NCBI GenBank assembly: GCA_029931975.1
Contig: JAOZQY010000007.1
Location: 1 to 64,000 of the forward strand
Length of the DNA stretch: 64,000 bases
Direction: 5' to 3'
Source: Bacteroidales bacterium
Lineage (GTDB): Bacteria > Bacteroidota > Bacteroidia > Bacteroidales > GCA-2748055
Positions within the stretch are counted from its first letter, which is position 1, and every line of letters starts with the position of its first letter. A program made the translations under genes and the position numbers. Under the pieces are notes generated by a model that was not told the origin of the DNA, searched no databases, and saw only the letters and a list, made by a program, of their open reading frames with translations. This document shows, in pieces, positions 45,692-55,114 of this stretch.

Positions 45692-47074
45692 ATGAAAAGA
45701 AAGACCATACTTGCCATTGTTATTCCTGTGACTCTGATTGTTACATTGGTACTTTATTCAATGTTTTCAGGAAAGGAGAAAGAAGTTGTCATCGAAACCG
45801 AGGTGGAGCAGGGAGTATTTGAAATTGCCGTAATGGTTACTGGTGAGCTTCAGGCCATCCGGGAGACTGAGATTAAGGCGCCCTCACAGCTACGAAGCAG
45901 AAACCTGCGAATCCGTAGTGTAAAGATCCAGGATCTGATTCCCGAAGGTACTGTAGTTGATTCCGGACAATGGGTGGCTACCCTGGACCGGTCCGAAGCA
46001 GATAATTCACTGAAGGATATCATGGATAACCTGGAACAGAAACAGTCTGAGTATATGCGGGTCAAGCTGGATACCACCATGCAGCTCAGGGAACTGCGCG
46101 ATGAGTTATTTAACTTGAAGTTTGCCATGGAGGAGGCAGAAATCACAGTGGAGCAATCCAAGTTTGAACCCCCGGCTACCATTCGCCAGGCACAGATTGA
46201 ACTGGAGAAGGCCAAAAGAGCCTACAGTCAGGCTGAGAAGAATTATGATTTGAAGGTAAGACAGTCAGCTGCTAATATGCGCGAGGCAGAGATCAATATG
46301 GCCCGGGACCAGCGGAGTAAGGATGAGATGGAAGCCGTGTTGCAGATGTTTGATATCTATGCTCCCGGATCGGGGATGGTAATCTATAAGAAAGATTGGA
46401 ACGGACAAAAAAGGACCGCCGGATCGGAAATTAATACCTGGGACCTGGCAGTGGCTACCCTGCCTGATCTCTCTACCATGATTTCCATGACCTATGTGAA
46501 TGAGATCGATATCAGTAAGCTGAAAAAGGGACAGAAGGTTGATATTGGTGTGGATGCTTTTCCCGAGAAAAAGTTTTCCGGGGAAGTGGTCGAGGTTGCC
46601 AATATAGGTCAGCAGCTCCCCAATACGGATGCCAAAGTATTTGAGGTGCGAATTGAACTCAATGAGCGGGACACCATACTCAGGCCTTCTATGACCACCA
46701 GCAATATGGTGATTACCAAGGTGCTGGATAGTGTGTTGTTTATTCCGCTGGAAGCAGTGCATGCCAATGATAGCCTGACCTTTGTTTACACCCGTGACGG
46801 TAGAAAGCAGGTGGTAGTACTGAGTGAATCCAATGAAAACCATATTGTAGTGGATATGGGATTGAAGAAAGGAGAGAAGCTCTACCTATCCAATCCGGAC
46901 AATCCTGAAAACTTTGAATATGCAGGACTGGAGCTGATGAAGGAGATCGAACGCAGAAAGGCCGAGGAGGAGCAGAAGAGGAAGGAAATGATGGAGCAGA
47001 TGAATCAGCCAAAACAGCCACGTAATTTCCAGGGTCCAAGCCCGGGTGGACAGGCAAGAACTAAAAGGAAGTAG
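45692..47074 (+). CDS. HlyD/MacA-type efflux adaptor
   Basis: A 460-residue membrane fusion protein with an N-terminal membrane anchor (~7-25; ILAIVIPVTLIVTLVLYSM), barrel-sandwich halves on both sides of a long coiled-coil hairpin (~110-205) and beta-barrel domains after ~240. The C-terminal tail is charged (EIERRKAEEEQKRKEMMEQM). It should link the MacB-like permease to the TolC protein encoded next. The permease gene follows after 4 bp. Confidence 0.88.
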   Translation: MKRKTILAIVIPVTLIVTLVLYSMFSGKEKEVVIETEVEQGVFEIAVMVTGELQAIRETEIKAPSQLRSRNLRIRSVKIQDLIPEGTVVDSGQWVATLDRSEADNSLKDIMDNLEQKQSEYMRVKLDTTMQLRELRDELFNLKFAMEEAEITVEQSKFEPPATIRQAQIELEKAKRAYSQAEKNYDLKVRQSAANMREAEINMARDQRSKDEMEAVLQMFDIYAPGSGMVIYKKDWNGQKRTAGSEINTWDLAVATLPDLSTMISMTYVNEIDISKLKKGQKVDIGVDAFPEKKFSGEVVEVANIGQQLPNTDAKVFEVRIELNERDTILRPSMTTSNMVITKVLDSVLFIPLEAVHANDSLTFVYTRDGRKQVVVLSESNENHIVVDMGLKKGEKLYLSNPDNPENFEYAGLELMKEIERRKAEEEQKRKEMMEQMNQPKQPRNFQGPSPGGQARTKRK

Positions 47075-47078
47075 GCCC

Positions 47079-48428
47079 ATGGGACGCTATTTGCATGACG
47101 TAGTTATAGCCATTGAGTCGATCATGGCCAACCAGATGCGAAGTATTCTGACAGCCCTGGGGATTATTTTCGGGGTAGCAGCGGTAATTACCATGCTGGC
47201 TATTGGTAAGGGAGCGCAACAGGAGATACTCGAGCAGATCAAGATGGTGGGGGTTAACAATATCATGGTGACTCCTATTATTGAAGCTTCTGAAGGGGAG
47301 AACGGTACTGACTCAGGAGGAGAGTCCCAGAAGAAAAAGTTTTCACCGGGACTAAGCCTCAAGGATGTGGATGCCATTAAGGAGGTGATCCCTACCGTGA
47401 ATACAGCCTCTGCCGAAATAACACTGAACTCTTATGTTATCAAGGAAGGGAAACGGGCAAGTGCCAAGCTGCTGGGTGTATCCAATGCCTATTTCGAAAT
47501 TTTTAATCTTCCTCTTCAGGAGGGTGGTTTTTTTAATGATTTTCAGGAAGAAAACGGTATTCCGGTTTGTGTGATCGGGGCCAATATCAAGAATAAGTTT
47601 TTCAGCAAGGAGGATCCTATCGGCAAATACATCAAGTTTGATAAGGTCTGGCTAAAGGTGATTGGTGTGCTGGAAAAGAATGATGTTAGCCTGACCCGTT
47701 TCGAAAATATAGGTGTTAATGTGATGAACGACAATATCTATGTGCCGGTAAAAACCATGTTAATGCGCTACCAGAACAGGGCCCTGGTGGGCTCCAGGAT
47801 CAAAGGTAGTGAAGGCATGTTTTTCTTTGGTGGCATGGCAGCCAGTTTCTCATCCTCCAACGACAGTGAGTCCAACTACAACCAGCTGGACCGGATTATC
47901 GTGCAGGTGAAAGAGTCAAACGAATTGGCTCCCTCCACCGACCTGATGGCCCGATTGCTTCTCAGGCGACATGAGGAGGTAAAGGATTTTGAGATCACAG
48001 TCCCGGAGCTGCTGCTCAAACAGGAGCAACGGACCAAGGACATCTTTAATATTGTGCTTGGGGCCATTGCCAGCATCTCCCTGCTGGTGGGCGGCATCGG
48101 GATCATGAATATCATGTATGCCACAGTGATGGAGCGTATCAAGGAGATTGGGACGCGGCTGGCCATTGGTGCTCAGAAAAGGGATATTGTGGTTCAGTTC
48201 CTGGCCGAAGCTGTTCTGATCAGTGTAATTGGCGGCCTGATTGGTGTCATTATTGGGATTACAGCCTCTTGGCTGGTCAACCGCTTTGCCGATATTGCAA
48301 CCATTGTTACACCCATCAGTGTTATTATTTCATTTGCAGTTTCTGCATCTGTAGGCGTTATCTTCGGGTACTCGCCAGCTAAAAGGGCTTCCGAACGGGA
48401 TCCCATCGAATCTTTAAGGTATGAATAA
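47079..48428 (+). CDS. MacB-like ABC permease without ATPase domain
   Basis: A 449-residue FtsX-type permease. I start at ATG 47079 with AGGAAG 9 bases upstream, not at the in-frame ATG at 47046 inside the adaptor gene. A first membrane segment (~25-47; ILTALGIIFGVAAVITMLAIG), a MacB-like periplasmic domain (~50-320) and three C-terminal segments (~330-355, ~378-403, ~410-432; ISLLVGGIGIMNIMYATVMERIKEIGTRLAIGA is diagnostic). MacB of Proteobacteria has a fused N-terminal ATPase; none is fused here or encoded in this operon. It probably exports a substrate with the flanking adaptor and TolC. Confidence 0.88.
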   Translation: MGRYLHDVVIAIESIMANQMRSILTALGIIFGVAAVITMLAIGKGAQQEILEQIKMVGVNNIMVTPIIEASEGENGTDSGGESQKKKFSPGLSLKDVDAIKEVIPTVNTASAEITLNSYVIKEGKRASAKLLGVSNAYFEIFNLPLQEGGFFNDFQEENGIPVCVIGANIKNKFFSKEDPIGKYIKFDKVWLKVIGVLEKNDVSLTRFENIGVNVMNDNIYVPVKTMLMRYQNRALVGSRIKGSEGMFFFGGMAASFSSSNDSESNYNQLDRIIVQVKESNELAPSTDLMARLLLRRHEEVKDFEITVPELLLKQEQRTKDIFNIVLGAIASISLLVGGIGIMNIMYATVMERIKEIGTRLAIGAQKRDIVVQFLAEAVLISVIGGLIGVIIGITASWLVNRFADIATIVTPISVIISFAVSASVGVIFGYSPAKRASERDPIESLRYE

Positions 48429-49917
48429 TATGTTTCGCAAGGTAATCATAGGATTATGCCTGGTGCTTGGCATCCAGGTCTCTGCACAGTCTCAGTCAGA
48501 TATAGAAGTGAAGAAGCTTACGCTTCCTGAGGTCATTAAATTGGCGCATGAGCAGTCCTTGATGGCCCTGATGTCGAGACATCAGTTCCGTAGTAGCTAC
48601 TGGGAGTACAGGTCCCACCAGGCCAATTACAGGCCCGGGCTGACCCTGGAGGGAACCTTGCCTGCCTTGACCAATGCTACGGAGAGTGTGATTCAGCCCG
48701 ATGGTACAGAGGAGTTTGTACAACGCTCCAATATGAAAACTTCCGTGGAAATGCAGCTGAACCAAAATATAGCGCTTACTGGCGGACGTGTGTTTGTAAG
48801 CTCTCAACTTCAGAGAAATGATAACTTCGGAGAGGATCCGCCAAACACCTATCTCTCTTACCCGGTGACCATTGGGTTTATGCAGCCCATTAATGGCTAC
48901 AATGAATTCAAATGGGCCCGTAAGATTGAGCCCATAAAGTTTGAGCAGGCCAAACTGCAATATCTTAATACAATGGAGCGGGTGAGCCAGCAATCGGTCA
49001 GGTATTTTTTCGATTTAGCACTGGCCCAGATCAACCTTGAGATTGCAGAGAAAAATATGGCCAATAGCGATACCCTTTATCAGATTGCCACGGGGCGTTA
49101 CCAGCTGGGAACCATTGCAGAGAATGATTTGCTCCAGATGGAACTCAGTCGTTTGAACTCGGAGACATCCCTGAATGAAGCGATTATTGACCTGGAACTG
49201 CGTAAATCCAGGCTTCGTTCTTTCCTGGGATTCAATAGCAAGGTTAGCCTGGAGCTGGTTCTTCCCAGGGAGGTTCCCATGATTGAAATGGATTATGAAA
49301 GGACCCTGGCCGAGGCCAGAGAAAACAATCCGGATATACTGAATATGCGGCGGCAGTTGCTGGAGGCAGAACAGGCTGTTGCGGAGGCTCGATCACGTAA
49401 GGGTTTTCGGGGGGATCTCTTTGCGCAATTCGGACTCAGTGGTAATGATTATGATATTCCTGGCGCATATGGCAACCTGGACCGTCAGCAGCGGGTAGAA
49501 GTGGGTATACAGGTACCTATACTGGACTGGGGTATGGGAAAGGGGCTATACCGAATGGCTCAGTCAGCAGAGGAGGTAGTTAAAATGGATGTGAGTCAGT
49601 CCATGATCGATTTCGATGAGAATATTTTCCTCCAGGTCATGCAGTTCAATCTGCAGGATAACCAGGTGGCCATTGCTTCCAAGGCAGATACCATTGCCGA
49701 CCTTCGCTATGAGGTTACCAAGCAGCGATTTCTTATTGGGAAGATTGATGTGCTGGATCTGAATGTGGCCGTGGAAGAAAAGGATGTGGCCCGCCGGGGT
49801 TTTGTGGAAGCTTTACGTAACTATTGGAACTACTATTACGACCTGAGGGGACTCACCCTTTTTGATTGGCAGAAGGGGATAAAACTTTCGGAGGACTTTG
49901 ACGATTTGCTGGATTAG
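48421..49917 (+). CDS. TolC-family outer-membrane protein
   Basis: A 498-residue outer-membrane efflux protein with a signal peptide (to ~VSAQ, residue 23) and the two long helical repeats of TolC (LAQINLEIAEKNMANSDTLY...GTIAENDLLQMELSRLNSE; GKIDVLDLNVAVEEKDVARRGF). It starts 8 bp inside the permease gene, completing an adaptor-permease-TolC export unit. The 3' end converges on the GlmU-like gene. Confidence 0.9.
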   Translation: MNNMFRKVIIGLCLVLGIQVSAQSQSDIEVKKLTLPEVIKLAHEQSLMALMSRHQFRSSYWEYRSHQANYRPGLTLEGTLPALTNATESVIQPDGTEEFVQRSNMKTSVEMQLNQNIALTGGRVFVSSQLQRNDNFGEDPPNTYLSYPVTIGFMQPINGYNEFKWARKIEPIKFEQAKLQYLNTMERVSQQSVRYFFDLALAQINLEIAEKNMANSDTLYQIATGRYQLGTIAENDLLQMELSRLNSETSLNEAIIDLELRKSRLRSFLGFNSKVSLELVLPREVPMIEMDYERTLAEARENNPDILNMRRQLLEAEQAVAEARSRKGFRGDLFAQFGLSGNDYDIPGAYGNLDRQQRVEVGIQVPILDWGMGKGLYRMAQSAEEVVKMDVSQSMIDFDENIFLQVMQFNLQDNQVAIASKADTIADLRYEVTKQRFLIGKIDVLDLNVAVEEKDVARRGFVEALRNYWNYYYDLRGLTLFDWQKGIKLSEDFDDLLD

Positions 49918-49921
49918 AAAA

Positions 49922-51103
49922 TCAGCTTCTGAATTGCTTGCTTTGCTGATAGATATGATCCAGGATGCTCCGGTCTTCCTGTGACAGCTCCATACCCCTG
50001 CATTCCAGGACCAGGTTGGCTGTCTCCAGTACCTTCTCCATTTTATAGTCTGTAAAACCTCCGGCTCCTCCCCAGCTGAAAGAGGGGATAAAGGTTTTGG
50101 GGAATCCTGAACCGAAAATATTTGCCGATACACCCACCACGGTACCTGTATTAAACATAGTATTAATGCCGCATTTGGAATGGTCGCCCATGATCAGGCC
50201 GCAGAACCGACTTCCTGTATTGATAAATTTGCTTTCGGGGTAGTTCCAGACCTTCACCTGGGCATAGTTGTTTTTCAGGTTGGAGTTATTGGTATCGGCT
50301 CCCAGATTACACCATTCGCCCAGCACCGAATTACCCAGATATCCGTCATGGGCCTTGTTGGAGTTGGAATGCAGCACTGAATTCTTGATTTCGCCGCCTA
50401 CCTTACAATAGGGGCCTATGGTGGTGGGTCCATAGATTTTAGCTCCCATTTTCACCACAGCTCTCTGACCAAGGGCAAATGGTCCGCGAATGACAGATCC
50501 CTCCATAATTTCACTATCCGTACCCAGGTAGATTGGTCCACGTGTTGCATTAAGTGTAAAATAGCCTCCTTTAAAACCCGGCTCCACGAACACATTTTCC
50601 GGCCGGTCCACCTGCACCGTATCGCTCAGTTTTTCGCTGCTTCGTCCCCGGGTGACACGCCTGAAATCGGCCTCAATCTCCTGTCCGTTCAAACGAAAGA
50701 TCTTCCAGGGATAGTCCACCAGTGAAATATCGCCCGCATACTCTTTTCCCTCCTTGATCCATTGTTCCGGATCAAAAGAATCACATATGAGCTTCCCGAT
50801 CCGGGCAGCCAGCAAAAGCCCATCCTTTACAAGAATCTGCTTCTCTTTCAGACTGTTGACGATGTCTAAAATATTATTGTCAGGCAGGAGAGAGCTGTTG
50901 ATGAGGAGATTGGAATCTCCTGGTCTGCATGGGTACTTTCCCCGCAGATATTTTTTCGTAAGGGGTGAGGAAAGGATCCCCAGTTCATGCTCCCACTTTT
51001 CTGCAATGGTCATAATCCCAAGCCTGAGATCCGAGACAGGACGGGTAAAGGTAAGGGGCAGGAGCTTGTCCCAGAAATGGTGGTCAAACAGGATCAGCTG
51101 CAT
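49922..51103 (-). CDS. GlmU-like sugar nucleotidyltransferase of the Bacteroidota type
   Basis: A 393-residue protein. The N-terminal half (~1-190; FDHHFWDKLLPLTFTRPVSDLRLG) is a divergent nucleotidyltransferase-like domain, and the C-terminal half (~190-340) is a left-handed beta-helix of hexapeptide repeats (GAKIYGPTTIGPYCKVGG; LGADTNNSNLKNNY). The family is regarded as a Bacteroidota alternative GlmU-like enzyme for UDP-GlcNAc-type synthesis, but the activity is not shown by sequence alone. It is downstream of the L31 gene, separated by a terminator. Confidence 0.78.
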   Translation of the reverse strand: MQLILFDHHFWDKLLPLTFTRPVSDLRLGIMTIAEKWEHELGILSSPLTKKYLRGKYPCRPGDSNLLINSSLLPDNNILDIVNSLKEKQILVKDGLLLAARIGKLICDSFDPEQWIKEGKEYAGDISLVDYPWKIFRLNGQEIEADFRRVTRGRSSEKLSDTVQVDRPENVFVEPGFKGGYFTLNATRGPIYLGTDSEIMEGSVIRGPFALGQRAVVKMGAKIYGPTTIGPYCKVGGEIKNSVLHSNSNKAHDGYLGNSVLGEWCNLGADTNNSNLKNNYAQVKVWNYPESKFINTGSRFCGLIMGDHSKCGINTMFNTGTVVGVSANIFGSGFPKTFIPSFSWGGAGGFTDYKMEKVLETANLVLECRGMELSQEDRSILDHIYQQSKQFRS

Positions 51104-51118
51104 CTTTTTTATTTAAAA

Positions 51119-51154
51119 GTAAAAAAAAAAGCCATCCCAATAATGAGATGGCTT
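51119..51154 (-). terminator. Rho-independent terminator behind rpmE2
   Basis: On the minus strand AAGCCATC (51154-51147) and GATGGCTT (51136-51129) form a perfect 8-bp stem with a 10-nt loop, followed by a run of T's (51130-51119). It lies 22 bases after the L31 stop. Confidence 0.9.
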
Positions 51155-51176
51155 GCGATCAGGATGTATTTTCCTG

Positions 51177-51443
51177 CTATTTTTTCTTTTTATCCAGGTG
51201 GGTCTTGTACCGGTTCATGAACTTATCCACACGTCCGGCAGTATCGACCAGTTTCATCTTACCGGTATAAAACGGGTGTGAAGTACTGGAGATTTCAAGT
51301 TTGATCAGTGGATACTCATTTCCATCTTCCATTTTAATAGTCTCTTTGGAGGGAGCTGTTGACTTGGTCAGGAAGGTGAATTCATTGGACATGTCCTTAA
51401 ATGCAACTAATCTGTAGTTCTTTGGATGTATATCTTTCTTCAT
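51177..51443 (-). CDS. rpmE2: 50S ribosomal protein L31 type B
   Basis: An 88-residue ribosomal protein: [19 protein letters not shown] at the start and [27 protein letters not shown] at the end are typical for type B L31, which lacks the zinc-binding cysteines of type A (none present here). The start is ATG 51443; eight codons further upstream in frame look like leader sequence. It has its own promoter and terminator. Confidence 0.95.
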   Translation of the reverse strand: MKKDIHPKNYRLVAFKDMSNEFTFLTKSTAPSKETIKMEDGNEYPLIKLEISSTSHPFYTGKMKLVDTAGRVDKFMNRYKTHLDKKKK

Positions 51444-51487
51444 CTTATTGTTATTTTCAAAACCCACGCTTTTTTCAAAACGGAATG

Positions 51488-51518
51488 CAAAGATAGAAAT
51501 GTTTGTTATAACTTCAAA
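51488..51518 (-). promoter_or_regulatory. Bacteroidota vegetative promoter of rpmE2
   Basis: On the minus strand TTTG (51518-51515), a 19-bp spacer and TATCTTTG (51495-51488) match the TTTG-N(17-23)-TAnnTTTG consensus. It overlaps the last codons of the upstream GNAT gene, and L31 starts about 44 bases downstream. Confidence 0.75.
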
Positions 51519-52708
51519 ATATTTGGAGGAAGTTTTGACTCATTTACAGCATCTTCCATAAATCTTTTATAAGGTTTTTTCCTGTCGAACAAATATCGGT
51601 AGGTATGATGCGTTTTGACATGTGTGGCTCCGGTAGCCAGGTATAGGGAAATCATTTTGGGATTGAAATCGCCTACCCATGAAAGTTCAAACTCTTTGTA
51701 ATGCGGTTTCTGGTCCATCACCTTCCTTAGCTGGTAGAAAATACCGGATTCCACGCCGGAGTTTTGGTATTTTGGAATCACACCGGCTGCAGTTCCCCGG
51801 GCCCTGGTTATGGTATTCTTTCTTTTATAATTCAGGAACTTCAGTTTGTTTACCAGGTGGAGCTTTCCGTTGAGGTGCCTGAAAATCTGGTTGGCATCGG
51901 GAAGGAACATGAAAAAGGCTATGGGTTCATTGTTAAAGTAAGCATACCAGATCATCTCCGGATCAATAATTGATTTAATCTTCCTCAGTTCATCATAGAG
52001 TGAGGCGGGATCCATGGGGGTGAAATCCTTTCTGAACTTACTCCATGCCTGGTTGTAGATGGAGACAGTATCGTCTACAAAGCGGGAGGTGTTTTTTGGG
52101 TCAAAATGTTTGTATGAGTAGCCTTCCCGGTGGTTGATCCATTCGGCAATTTTCCAGAAGCGTTCAGGGAAGGGTTTATTCAGGTCAAGATGAAAGCTCA
52201 GTTGTCTGTAGTAGAGTTGAAAACCATAGCTCTCAAATAGTTCTTTGTAATAGGGCGGGTTGTATGTCATCCCCAGAGCCTGTGGGATAAAGCCCTGAAC
52301 AAGGCAGCCCCAGTTGGTATCGTTCTCGCCGAAGTTGATGGGGCCGGTCATGGCCTCGTAGCCATTTTTCTGCAGCCACACTTTGGCCGTATCGAAAAGC
52401 ATAAACGCTACCTGCTGATCGTCAACGGACTCAAAAAAGCCACATCCGCCACTCTTCACATAATCAGCTTCATCCTTGTCGGTATCATAGAAGGCTGCAA
52501 TTCTGCCCACAGTTTTCCCCTGGTCGTTCCGGACGATCCACCTTACAGCCTTGCCGTGCTTATAATAGGGATTGATTCCGGGATTAAAAGCATTCCTGAT
52601 CTCGCTATCGAACTGAACCACATGGCTGGGATCGTTACGGTACAATTTCCTGGGAAAATCCAGGAAATCCTTTTCGTGCTGTTTGTTTTCCACTGCCAGA
52701 ATCTGCAT
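51506..52708 (-). CDS. GNAT-superfamily acyltransferase-like protein
   Basis: A protein of about 400 residues. I start at ATG 52708 ([26 protein letters not shown]), since the 43 codons before it overlap the aminotransferase gene and look non-coding. The sequence resembles large GNAT-like proteins of Bacteroidota: [16 protein letters not shown] is a GNAT core strand pair and [29 protein letters not shown] and [23 protein letters not shown] follow. The acceptor is unknown. It is 16 bp behind the class V aminotransferase gene and likely in the same transcript. Confidence 0.7.
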   Translation of the reverse strand: MQILAVENKQHEKDFLDFPRKLYRNDPSHVVQFDSEIRNAFNPGINPYYKHGKAVRWIVRNDQGKTVGRIAAFYDTDKDEADYVKSGGCGFFESVDDQQVAFMLFDTAKVWLQKNGYEAMTGPINFGENDTNWGCLVQGFIPQALGMTYNPPYYKELFESYGFQLYYRQLSFHLDLNKPFPERFWKIAEWINHREGYSYKHFDPKNTSRFVDDTVSIYNQAWSKFRKDFTPMDPASLYDELRKIKSIIDPEMIWYAYFNNEPIAFFMFLPDANQIFRHLNGKLHLVNKLKFLNYKRKNTITRARGTAAGVIPKYQNSGVESGIFYQLRKVMDQKPHYKEFELSWVGDFNPKMISLYLATGATHVKTHHTYRYLFDRKKPYKRFMEDAVNESKLPPNILKL

Positions 52709-52724
52709 AGTAGAATCGTTTGAT

Positions 52725-54197
52725 TTAAAGCTTAAACCAGTCTTGCATGATCTCATCCTCAGGAGAGTATTCCTGGTGACTATGGTGAAAAAACTCGTTC
52801 TTTTTTGGAATATATATGTACTCCCTGGCCCACTCAAGGTGGTGGATGCTTACCTCCCTGATGGCATAAAGCACCTGGTGCAGCTCTTCGTTGGTCATAG
52901 TGGGATGGAGGGACCATCTAACCCAGCCGGGTTTTTCGGAAAGATCCCCATCATTGATCATTTCTGTAATTTCAAGCGACTGGGCATGGGTGACCTCCAG
53001 CAGAAAATGGCCATAGGTGCCTGCACAGGCGCATCCGCCCCTGGTCTGTACGCCAAAGCGGTCGTTCAGCAGTTTTACAAAGAGGTTGAAATGGATGGCT
53101 GGATGGTAAAATGAGATCACTCCAAGCCGGTCGTCCACATTGTTGGCCAGAATCTCGATCCCTTCAATCTCCCTGAGTCCGGGCAGTGCAATCTTCAGCA
53201 GTTCCTCCTCTCGCTTCATAATATTATCCACTCCCATCTGCTCCTTTAGCTCGATGGCCAGGGCCGCTTTGATGGATTGCAGGAAGCCCGGCGTTCCACC
53301 ATCTTCCCTTACCTCAATATCATCCACATACTTGTACCGGCCCCAGGGATTGGTCCAGTCTACCGTACCACCTCCGGGGTTGTCGGGAACCTCTGAATTG
53401 TACATTTGCTTATCAAAGATCAGCACCCCTGATGAACCGGGTCCGCCAAGGAACTTATGGGGTGAGAAGACGATGGCATCCAGCTTCTCCATAGGATTCT
53501 CCGGGTGCATATCGATATTCATATAGGGCGCGCTGGCTGCAAAATCTATCAGGACCAGGCCACCATATTCATGCATCAGCTTGGCCATAAGGTGGTAGGG
53601 TGTTTTAACACCGGTAACATTGGAGCATGCAGTGAAAGATCCGATCTTGAAATTCCGATCCTTGTAGAGTTCCAGCTTGGCCCTCAGATCGTCCAGATCC
53701 ACCCGAAGTTGCTCATTGGGTTCAATCATCACCACATCGGCTATGGTTTCAAACCATGAGGTATGATTGGAGTGATGCTCCATATGGGTGAGAAATACTA
53801 CCGGGCGTTCACCTTTCTTTACACAATCGTTGCCGCTGCCCCCGCATCCTTTCAGACTCAGGATACGCATTAGTTTATTGATCACTGCGGTCATTCCGTA
53901 GCCAGCTGTGATAATCACATCATTGGGGCCGGCATTCACATGCTCCTTAATCAGTTGATGGGAGCGGTGATACGCTTTGGTCATCAGGGTGCCGGTAAAT
54001 GTGGTCTCCGTATGAGTATTGGCCACAAACGGTCCGAATTGTGTCTGCAGTTTCTGCTCAATGGGCTCATAGAGTCTGCCACTGGCGATCCAGTCGCCAT
54101 AGATGATTCGTTTTGTTCCATAGGGAGACTCAAAGGTGGCATCATTCCCGATGATTTTATCCCTGAAGGGCTCGAAATATTTCTCTAGTTCACTCAC
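52725..54197 (-). CDS. class V (cysteine-desulfurase-like) PLP aminotransferase
   Basis: A 490-residue PLP enzyme. HTETTFTGTLMTKAYH, HMEHHSNHTSWFE, DFAASAPYMNIDMHPE and the cofactor lysine in SPHKFLGGPGSSGVL are the class V pattern, close to SufS/Csd-like enzymes; RGGCACAGTYGH contains two cysteines, one placed where desulfurases carry the catalytic one. Reaction may be cysteine desulfuration or another beta-elimination. No Suf or Isc genes are nearby, so the role remains open. The GNAT gene follows on the same strand. Confidence 0.8.
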   Translation of the reverse strand: MSELEKYFEPFRDKIIGNDATFESPYGTKRIIYGDWIASGRLYEPIEQKLQTQFGPFVANTHTETTFTGTLMTKAYHRSHQLIKEHVNAGPNDVIITAGYGMTAVINKLMRILSLKGCGGSGNDCVKKGERPVVFLTHMEHHSNHTSWFETIADVVMIEPNEQLRVDLDDLRAKLELYKDRNFKIGSFTACSNVTGVKTPYHLMAKLMHEYGGLVLIDFAASAPYMNIDMHPENPMEKLDAIVFSPHKFLGGPGSSGVLIFDKQMYNSEVPDNPGGGTVDWTNPWGRYKYVDDIEVREDGGTPGFLQSIKAALAIELKEQMGVDNIMKREEELLKIALPGLREIEGIEILANNVDDRLGVISFYHPAIHFNLFVKLLNDRFGVQTRGGCACAGTYGHFLLEVTHAQSLEITEMINDGDLSEKPGWVRWSLHPTMTNEELHQVLYAIREVSIHHLEWAREYIYIPKKNEFFHHSHQEYSPEDEIMQDWFKL

Positions 54198-54240
54198 AGA
54201 TATAATTTATCATTAACCCACTAAGCACTAACTTCCTAAC

Positions 54241-54984
54241 TCAATTCCTGCCCGAGAACCTGGACAAAAGTCTCAGGAACTCTATATAGAGCCAGATCAA
54301 CGTCACCATCAGTCCAAATGCACCATACCACTCCATGTACTTCGGGGCCCCCATCTGTGAACCCTTTTCGATGAAATCGAAGTCCATAATCAGGTTTAAA
54401 GCAGCAATAACAATAATAACCAGGTTGATCAGGATGCCCAGTGGTCCTGTCGAATGCATAAAGCCAACCGGCATACCAATCATACCCAGGATCCAGCTGA
54501 CCAGGTAAGCGAAAAAGACAGCTCCTGTGGCCATCATCACCCCGCGTCTGAATTTGGGGGTGGCCCGAATACGACCCGATCGGTAGAGAAACAACATTGT
54601 AAACAGGGTGCCAATGGTCAGCAATACCGCCTGGAAAGCTACACCGGGGTACTTTGCATTGATAATCGCACTGATGGCACCCAGGAAGAGCCCTTCCAGA
54701 ATGGCATAGATGGGTGCAGTAATGGCCGACGATTGTGGCCGGAATATGGTAATCAGAGCCATGATAAAACCGCCGATGGCGCCTACAATGGCCAGGGTAC
54801 CAGCCCTGCCCGGATCGGCACTCATCACCATGTTCCATGTATAGGCCGCAGCTGCAATCACCAGCAACAGCATGATACCAACTTTATTTATGGTGCCATT
54901 GATAGTCATGGCAGTACTTCCGGAATCTATAGTACCGGCCTTTTCAAAAATCTTTCCTGTCATCGCAGGATTGGATGACCTCAT
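54241..54984 (-). CDS. Bax inhibitor-1/YccA-family membrane protein
   Basis: A 247-residue protein with about seven membrane segments (first ~35-55, last ~222-242) and the BI-1/YccA-like start RSSNPAMTGKIFEKAG. The start at 54984 is chosen because AAGGAG lies 9 bases upstream; an ATG 9 bp earlier sits right on that site. The family forms pH-sensitive calcium-leak-like channels in the inner membrane (from studied members); function in this group is not known. Confidence 0.86.
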   Translation of the reverse strand: MRSSNPAMTGKIFEKAGTIDSGSTAMTINGTINKVGIMLLLVIAAAAYTWNMVMSADPGRAGTLAIVGAIGGFIMALITIFRPQSSAITAPIYAILEGLFLGAISAIINAKYPGVAFQAVLLTIGTLFTMLFLYRSGRIRATPKFRRGVMMATGAVFFAYLVSWILGMIGMPVGFMHSTGPLGILINLVIIVIAALNLIMDFDFIEKGSQMGAPKYMEWYGAFGLMVTLIWLYIEFLRLLSRFSGRN

Positions 54985-55103
54985 TGCTCTCATCTCCTTC
55001 AAATTTGCGTTAAATATATGGGTTTTTATCTTGACAGAGGTGGTCAAATTACATGCCAGAGAATAGCAGGAAACAAAACCTGACAGAATTGCAGTTTAAT
55101 TTC

Positions 55104-55111
55104 TATTTTTG
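55104..55111 (+). promoter_or_regulatory. -7 box directly before the flippase gene
   Basis: TATTTTTG fits TAnnTTTG and ends only 3 bases before the ATG at 55115, suggesting a leaderless transcript. No good -33 element at usual spacing. Confidence 0.35.
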
Positions 55112-55114
55112 ATT

